This document shows, one piece after another, positions 58,772 through 64,000 of a stretch of DNA of 64,000 nucleotides; the stretch's first letter is position 1, and every line of letters begins with the position of its first letter. Source of the stretch: Patescibacteria group bacterium. Lineage in GTDB: Bacteria > Patescibacteriota > Patescibacteriia > 2-12-FULL-60-25. The position numbers and the translations under genes were made by a program. The DNA lies in contig JALNYW010000001.1 in the NCBI GenBank assembly GCA_023229665.1, positions 434,001 through 498,000 on the forward strand. Reading direction: 5' to 3'. The notes under the pieces are model-generated. The model had not been told where the DNA came from. It saw only the letters and a list, made by a program, of their open reading frames with translations, and ran no database searches.

Positions 58772-60366
58772 AGCGAAAGATTGCCTTTGATGGCACGGAA
58801 ACGCAAACCCCACTTTTCCGTATCCCAATGGCGCCACCAATTCGCCTCATATACGTTTGATTCAAGCGATTCTCCCTGCGGTTCAATGATATCCGTCGCA
58901 TATCCACGAACATCATCGGAAATCTCGCCCTCAAAACACCAATACTCGACATGAATCGGCGTCACGCCACTCAACGGCGGGAGCGAAACCATGTACGGAA
59001 ACACATCAGACTCATAGTCGAGACACGCTTCGGAGTAATTCTTGTATGACGAAGGCCCATGCCAAGCGGGCAATAATCGACCGACATACAATACGCTCGA
59101 ACTCGCCGATGTTCCCCGTAGAACTTCAATCAAGCGCTCCTCAGGCTGCGTTTGGCTTGCGAGCCAGGACCAACGCAGCGCATTCGCTCCGGAAAGCGTG
59201 AGCGTGAGCAATACGAGGAGAGCGGCCGGCTTCGCGAGACGGCGTTTTGCAAGCCATGGCCCAACGGCGGACAAGCATCCCACGAGCACGATCCACAATA
59301 AGATATAGACAGGCAATAAATACCGCGGAGGATTTGTTTCCGAAGCGACAAAGAACGCGAGATGCGCGACTCCCGGCCAAACAACGATCCACCACCAGCT
59401 TCGAACACGATCACGGGCCACCGCCCAGGCAAGCACCGACAAACCGAGCGCGAGCGCGCCGACCAGCGCGTAATTGTTCCAAAGATACGAGGCGTAGGAT
59501 AAAAGCGACGGAAGTCCGATGCGAAGCGTATGCCCTGTCCCCGACTGCGTACCCATGCGGACCAACCGAAGATACGGAAACGGATTCCAAGCCACCAATA
59601 ACGCCATGGCTCCGGCGAGCGCCGCCGCATAGACAAAGAAAAGCTTCAGCGCGGCCATCCGTTTCGCTTTTATCCAGGACCAGAGCGCGGGGAATAACGC
59701 GGCTTGGTAAAAGAGCGAAATAAAACTGATGCCAAATCCGAACGCGCTCGTCGCCCAAAGGCCGATCCACGCTTTTTTGTCCTCCGGTTTTTCGACGATG
59801 CGAAGCGTGAACACGATATTCCAAATCAAAACGGTGACAATGAAAATCCAGTGCCTGAAAAAATGCGAATACTTAAAGAAGAACGGATCTAACGCGATTC
59901 CGAATACGGCAAGCCATATCCACCATGTTTTACCTTCCGGATTGATGCGCTTCGACTGAAAAAGCCGATACACGCCCAAAAGGGCAAAAAAGCCGGCCAA
60001 AACCGCCAGCCAGCGGCTCGCGACCAGCATTCCGCTCATATCGCGCGTAATAAGGGCACGATAACTTTCCGCATCCTGGATATTCCCCGCGACAAACTGC
60101 GTTCCGGCATCAAAAAGAACCGCGGGGACGGCGAGTGCGCCAAAAAGCGGTCCGTAATAGAGCTGAGGCAAATTTCGCAAGCCAAGCGGGCTCTTGTCTC
60201 TCATGATGGCCAGCGCGCCGTACAGCGGAGAAGGCTCGTCCCCAACCACGGCCGACACGAACGGCACATGCGCAAACAAACCGATGGCCGGAACGTGAAG
60301 CGCGCACCATATCCCGAGGCACGCGAACGCGATCAAAGCCGACTTCGTGCGCGGCGCGAATTTCAT
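58768..60366 (-). CDS. GT-C (ArnT/PMT-like) membrane glycosyltransferase
   Basis: A 532-residue polytopic protein from the ATG at 60366 with about 11 helices. The first extracytoplasmic loop has VVGDEPSPLYGALAIMRDKS, the GDE motif of GT39/GT83 transferases that use polyprenyl-phosphate sugars. A GT2 gene at 61358 could make that lipid donor. It overlaps the upstream methyltransferase gene as ATGA. Confidence 0.75.
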   Translation of the reverse strand: MKFAPRTKSALIAFACLGIWCALHVPAIGLFAHVPFVSAVVGDEPSPLYGALAIMRDKSPLGLRNLPQLYYGPLFGALAVPAVLFDAGTQFVAGNIQDAESYRALITRDMSGMLVASRWLAVLAGFFALLGVYRLFQSKRINPEGKTWWIWLAVFGIALDPFFFKYSHFFRHWIFIVTVLIWNIVFTLRIVEKPEDKKAWIGLWATSAFGFGISFISLFYQAALFPALWSWIKAKRMAALKLFFVYAAALAGAMALLVAWNPFPYLRLVRMGTQSGTGHTLRIGLPSLLSYASYLWNNYALVGALALGLSVLAWAVARDRVRSWWWIVVWPGVAHLAFFVASETNPPRYLLPVYILLWIVLVGCLSAVGPWLAKRRLAKPAALLVLLTLTLSGANALRWSWLASQTQPEERLIEVLRGTSASSSVLYVGRLLPAWHGPSSYKNYSEACLDYESDVFPYMVSLPPLSGVTPIHVEYWCFEGEISDDVRGYATDIIEPQGESLESNVYEANWWRHWDTEKWGLRFRAIKGNLSL

Positions 60367-61349
60367 ACCAAAGGCTTTTTCGCAAACCCGCGCCAACTAT
60401 TATTGTAACGTCGCGTGATGATCGGATGCGGTAACTTCGCATCCGCAAACCAACCGCGGAACTCATCCTCGCGAATATAGAAAGCGATTTCCGGCAATAG
60501 GTGGTCGAAAACGATGGAAAAATTCTCGCGGAACGAATAGCCGGAAATCGAGCAAAGATAGGAGCTGTACGGAAGCATTCGCTTGAGCCATGGCAAACGG
60601 ACCGCCGGGCGATAAAGCAGCATCAGCGCCGCCTGCATGATCACCGCAAACGCAAAGGCAACCGCTTTGGTGACGGGCAAGGGCAACTTGGATGTGATCC
60701 AACGGAACGGATTCAAAACATAAATGATCCAGCCATTCCCTTCGCGGCCATACACCCAAGCGGAGACGCTGCCACCGGGCTTGATCATCTCGGCAAGATG
60801 TTGGAACGCTTGCCTAGGATTCGGCGTGTGGTGCAATACGCCGATCGAATATCCGTAATCAAATGATTCGCGCTTCAATGGCAAATGAAAAATATCACCT
60901 TGGACGATATGGACTCCATCCATCTTGCCGACATTCGCGAATGCGGCGTCCACCGCATGCGACATGTCCACGCCGATCACCTCTTTCGCGCCGAACTTTT
61001 TTGATTGGAGGATATGGCGGCCCTTCCCACACCCCAAATCCAAAACGCTTTTCCCGGCAAAATGCTCGGGCTTTACCGGTTCAATCCAGCTTAAAAATTG
61101 TTTTTCGTATTCATCCGTAATCATGTCGAACTGCGTCCATTCTTCGCCAAAACGCGTGGCCGTTTCCCAATTCGCCTGGTCAATCGAGGCCGGAAGCAAA
61201 CGTGGCACGCCATTTTTGATGGGATATCGCTTTTCACCCGCTACCAACCAGCCCTCCATCACTTCAATCCCTTCTTCCTTTTCCACAATGAGCTCAAAAG
61301 CGCCCGAACCCTCCGGCGGCTGGAGCCACTCAAGCAAAGAACGTTTCAT
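60363..61349 (-). CDS. SAM methyltransferase with Trm112-like N-terminus
   Basis: A 328-residue protein. The first 55 residues (LIVEKEEGIEVMEGWLVAG to KNGVPRLLP) look like a Trm112/zinc-ribbon-type domain without the cysteines; then VLDLGCGKGRHILQSKKFGA, GVDMSHAVD and YGYSIGVLHHTPNP form the SAM fold. A hydrophobic hairpin (AVAFAFAVIMQAALMLLY) near residue 230 suggests membrane contact. Acceptor unknown. Confidence 0.75.
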   Translation of the reverse strand: MKRSLLEWLQPPEGSGAFELIVEKEEGIEVMEGWLVAGEKRYPIKNGVPRLLPASIDQANWETATRFGEEWTQFDMITDEYEKQFLSWIEPVKPEHFAGKSVLDLGCGKGRHILQSKKFGAKEVIGVDMSHAVDAAFANVGKMDGVHIVQGDIFHLPLKRESFDYGYSIGVLHHTPNPRQAFQHLAEMIKPGGSVSAWVYGREGNGWIIYVLNPFRWITSKLPLPVTKAVAFAFAVIMQAALMLLYRPAVRLPWLKRMLPYSSYLCSISGYSFRENFSIVFDHLLPEIAFYIREDEFRGWFADAKLPHPIITRRYNNSWRGFAKKPLV

Positions 61350-61357
61350 GGGAAAGG

Positions 61358-62320
61358 TTAGATCACGATATTAACGGCTTCCCGAATCGAGTACGGCCGC
61401 GTATTGCGGGATCCGTAATACGTACGCATCAATACCTCGGATAAGAGGCCAAAAAGAATAAACTGCACGCCCACGATCACAAACATGGCCCCAACCGTGG
61501 GAAGCGGCGTAGAAACGAAAGCGACGCCGAGAATTTTGTAAGTCAGCGCCCCCAACAACGCGACGCTTCCGATCGCCAATGAGGCCAAACCCACCGCCCC
61601 AAAAAAGTGAATCGGTTTATTAAAGTAATTCGTCAGGAATTTCACGACGATCAAATCAAGAATGACCTTGAACACGCGCGAAATGCCGTATTTGGATACG
61701 CCAAATTTGCGGGCGCGGTGATTTACGACGATCTCAGTCACCTTTGCGCCGGACCAGGCCGCATACGCCGGGATAAACCGGTGCATCTCCCCGTACAATT
61801 CCACATCTTGGATGATTGAGCGGCGATAAGCTTTCATGCTGCAGCCGTAATCATGCAATTTCACGCCCGTCATCACGGAAATAATCCAATTCGCCGACCA
61901 AGAAGGGAGCAAACGCAAAACGAATCCATCCTGTCTCTGTTTGCGCCACCCGGAAACACACGAATACCCCTCATTGATCTTCTCGATAAACATCGGGATA
62001 TCGGCCGGGTCGTTCTGCAAGTCCGCGTCCATGGGAATAATAATGTCCCCCGTCGCTGCCTGGATCCCGCAGCTCATGGCCGCCGTCTGTCCATAATTCC
62101 TGCGAAAGATGATTCCCTTCACGCGCTGGTCCGCTTTGGCGAATGAACGGATCAGCTCCGGACTGTTGTCCGTGGAGCCATCATCAATGAACAGCCATTC
62201 AAAAGACAAGTGGGATAAACGGCCCGCAACCGCCTTCAACTCCTCCAATAAAGTCGGCAAACTCCCCTCCTCATTCAGGACAGGGATCACCACGGAAATC
62301 GAGCGAATGGACTCAGTCAT
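61358..62320 (-). CDS. GT2 polyprenyl-phosphate glycosyltransferase (ArnC/GtrB-like)
   Basis: A 320-residue GT-A enzyme from the ATG at 62320: SVVIPVLNEEGSLPTLLEEL, FIDDGSTDNSPELIRSF, RRNYGQTAAMSCGIQAATGD, metal-binding MDADLQNDPADIP and two C-terminal helices. This is the GtrB/ArnC/DPM1-like architecture, which puts a sugar on undecaprenyl phosphate for a GT-C enzyme such as the one at 58768. Confidence 0.88.
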   Translation of the reverse strand: MTESIRSISVVIPVLNEEGSLPTLLEELKAVAGRLSHLSFEWLFIDDGSTDNSPELIRSFAKADQRVKGIIFRRNYGQTAAMSCGIQAATGDIIIPMDADLQNDPADIPMFIEKINEGYSCVSGWRKQRQDGFVLRLLPSWSANWIISVMTGVKLHDYGCSMKAYRRSIIQDVELYGEMHRFIPAYAAWSGAKVTEIVVNHRARKFGVSKYGISRVFKVILDLIVVKFLTNYFNKPIHFFGAVGLASLAIGSVALLGALTYKILGVAFVSTPLPTVGAMFVIVGVQFILFGLLSEVLMRTYYGSRNTRPYSIREAVNIVI

Positions 62321-62325
62321 AGGCC

Positions 62326-64000
62326 TTAATGCCACGTACCGTACCACAATTGGAACATCAGGAAAGCCCATAATTCCTTGCGGCGGTCCTTGCGGCCTGA
62401 TCGGTGCTCTTCTATCACTTTTTGGATAAAAGATGGCTCAAATAAGCCCTGCTTTTGAAGATAGGCGGCATCAGCGACTTCGGCAAGCTTGGCGGCCAAG
62501 GGACCCCTTAGCCATTCGGCGATGGGGACCGCGAATCCATGCTTGGGACGATCCAAAATCTCATCCGGAATGCGGCCACGGACCAGCTCCTTCAAAAGAC
62601 GCTTTTTCTTCCACGCTCCAAGCTTGAATTGATCCGGAACCGACCAAAGATACGACACCACGCGCGGATCAAGCAGGGGCGAGCGCGCTTCAAGCGAGAA
62701 CCACATGGTCGCGCGATCGACTTTTACCAAAACGTCGTCCATCAAGTATGTGCGCAAATATCCCCAAGACCATTTTTTCCAAAATGAGACATCGCCGACC
62801 TCATTCGCACGATCCGCGAATTGTTTTTCCGCGAATTCCGGATGGACCTGCTTGCGAATTTCCGGAAGAAGCAAGAGAGACAGGTCCGAACGCGTCCATG
62901 AACCGCGCCACGCCAAATCCCGCGACCAAGGATTCATTTCACCAAGTCCGCGTGCAAGGCGCTGTAATTTAAACCCGAGGCTGAAATAACCCGTTCCCGC
63001 CGGAATCTTTTCGACGATGCGGGCCGCGCGCTGCAAGAAACCCGGAACGGGATTCATCCACACATGCGCAGGTATGTGTTGATATCCCAAGAGTAATTCA
63101 TCTCCCCCGTCTCCGGTGAGCGCGACCGTGACATGCTTCCGGGTAAATCGCGCGAGCAAAAGCTGAGGCAAAATGGCAGGATCAGCCAAAGGCTCGTCCA
63201 AAAGCGCGACCGCTTCTTCCATCATGCCCAATGCCGCCTCAGGCGTTAGCGTTTCCTCATGCAATTCGATATTCAATGCCTTGGCAACTTCGCGCGCAGC
63301 CGGTCGCTCGTCATGTGACGCATCATCGAAGCCAATGGTGAACGCTTTTAATTTGGATGAAGACTGCCGCGCCGCCGATTCCGCGATCACGCTCGAATCA
63401 ATGCCGCCGGATAAAAACATCCCCAGCGGAACATCCGAAACCAACCGCTCCTTCACGGCCGTATCCACGCGCTCACGCAAGCCCGCGACGATCTCCTTTG
63501 GATCAGACGGGATCGCGACCGGTTCAGGCTTCCAGAATGACCAGGTTTTTAAAACTCCATCTTCTAACGACATGGCTGAGGCCGGTTCAAGCTTTTGAAC
63601 GTCTTGAAAGATGGTACGCGGAGTCGGTACGGCATCCGAACGGAAATACTCGCCCAGAGAAACCAAATCCAACTCTTTTGTGACGGAGCCGCTTTCCAGC
63701 AACGCTTTCAGTTCGGACGCGAACCACAAGGCTCCATCCTTCATGGTCCAGTAGAGGGGCTTTTTCCCCAAACGATCGCGCGCCAATACCAAACGCGAAC
63801 GCTTCGCATCCCAAATCGCGATCGCGAACATGCCATTCAATTTTTCAAATACCGAATCGCCCCACTCCTCATATCCGTGCGCGATGATCTCCGTATCGGA
63901 TTTGGTCGTAAAGTGATGGCCCGCTTTTTCCAATGCTTCGCGGAGTTCAGCGAACCCGTAAATTTCGCCATTCAACATCACCCAAACACTGCCATCTTCA
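62326..64000 (-). CDS. asnB: Asparagine synthase (glutamine-hydrolysing), 5' end outside the window
   Basis: The frame is open to the right edge and continues beyond it (residues EDGSVWVMLNGEIYGF before the first internal Met), so about 50 N-terminal residues with the catalytic Cys2 are not visible. Glutaminase-domain remnants (GYEEWGDSVFEKLNGMFAIA), the PP-loop FLSGGIDSSVIAE and LTGDGGDELLLGYQ are intact. In glycan loci AsnB-family proteins amidate sugar uronates or act as genuine asparagine synthase. Confidence 0.88.
   Translation of the reverse strand, partial: EDGSVWVMLNGEIYGFAELREALEKAGHHFTTKSDTEIIAHGYEEWGDSVFEKLNGMFAIAIWDAKRSRLVLARDRLGKKPLYWTMKDGALWFASELKALLESGSVTKELDLVSLGEYFRSDAVPTPRTIFQDVQKLEPASAMSLEDGVLKTWSFWKPEPVAIPSDPKEIVAGLRERVDTAVKERLVSDVPLGMFLSGGIDSSVIAESAARQSSSKLKAFTIGFDDASHDERPAAREVAKALNIELHEETLTPEAALGMMEEAVALLDEPLADPAILPQLLLARFTRKHVTVALTGDGGDELLLGYQHIPAHVWMNPVPGFLQRAARIVEKIPAGTGYFSLGFKLQRLARGLGEMNPWSRDLAWRGSWTRSDLSLLLLPEIRKQVHPEFAEKQFADRANEVGDVSFWKKWSWGYLRTYLMDDVLVKVDRATMWFSLEARSPLLDPRVVSYLWSVPDQFKLGAWKKKRLLKELVRGRIPDEILDRPKHGFAVPIAEWLRGPLAAKLAEVADAAYLQKQGLFEPSFIQKVIEEHRSGRKDRRKELWAFLMFQLWYGTWH

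Overview
The window reads as the chromosome of a bacterium of roughly balanced base composition, most likely a member of the Candidate Phyla Radiation (Patescibacteria). This lineage call is an inference. It rests on compact overlapping genes, a MurE-like ligase without its usual first domain, many promoters placed so that transcripts would start at or just before the start codon, and small membrane and zinc-ribbon proteins of unknown role. TGA is used as an ordinary stop codon (for example in several ATGA gene overlaps), so the TGA-as-glycine code of some CPR groups does not apply. There is no rRNA, CRISPR array, transposase or integrase.

Positions 1-11143 are a housekeeping block: ribosomal protein L25/CTC, GyrB, RodA/FtsW, a Y-family DNA polymerase, tRNA-Gly(CCC) and tRNA-Thr(CGT) one base apart, a SurA-N-like protein, an FtsB/DivIC-like protein, a PH-domain membrane protein, a MurE-like ligase and a CDP-alcohol phosphatidyltransferase. 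Short degenerate TACGTG-type repeats, including a 21-bp hairpin before rodA, occur only in this block.

Positions 11221-22485 begin a surface-glycan superlocus: a large membrane protein, two GT4 and one GT2 glycosyltransferase, a DUF2304 protein, two tandem UDP-glucuronate-decarboxylase-like enzymes, a GtrA-like protein, a secreted subtilase, an initiating polyprenyl-phosphate sugar phosphotransferase and a 4-epimerase-like enzyme. An EamA-type transporter follows, with foreign-looking base usage and a clear Shine-Dalgarno site.

Positions 23517-42825 form one long minus-strand nonulosonic acid locus. PseB, PseC, a PseH-like acetyltransferase, a PseI/NeuB synthase and two SpsF-like cytidylyltransferases outline a pseudaminic-acid-type pathway. 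A WbpG/PseA-type amidotransferase with HisH-like and HisF-like partners points to an acetamidino sugar, and a methylase of the pseudaminic-associated type sits beside them. The most unusual part is its distal end (23517-28312): a PIG-L deacetylase, two GNAT acyltransferases, a TIM-barrel protein and a three-gene set resembling citryl-CoA synthetase (SucC-like plus SucD-like) and citryl-CoA lyase (citrate-synthase-like with H61, H134 and D183 retained), all overlapping by a few bases. I infer a built-in acyl-CoA or acetyl-CoA generator feeding sugar N-acylation. I do not know of a described system with this arrangement.

Positions 43126-53199 hold a secreted pentapeptide-repeat protein (AT-rich, probably acquired), a Wzx-like flippase, a capsule-type transferase, a short UDP-sugar dehydrogenase, two GC-rich genes with Shine-Dalgarno sites (an inositol-monophosphatase-like and a NUDIX protein), and a cassette of two SDR enzymes, a sugar C-methyltransferase and a cupin. 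Positions 53227-64000 are a minus-strand operon of glycosyltransferases, methyltransferases, two polytopic membrane proteins and an asparagine synthase cut by the window end. Together the genes describe building, decorating, flipping and elongating a complex, probably nonulosonate-containing cell-surface glycan.
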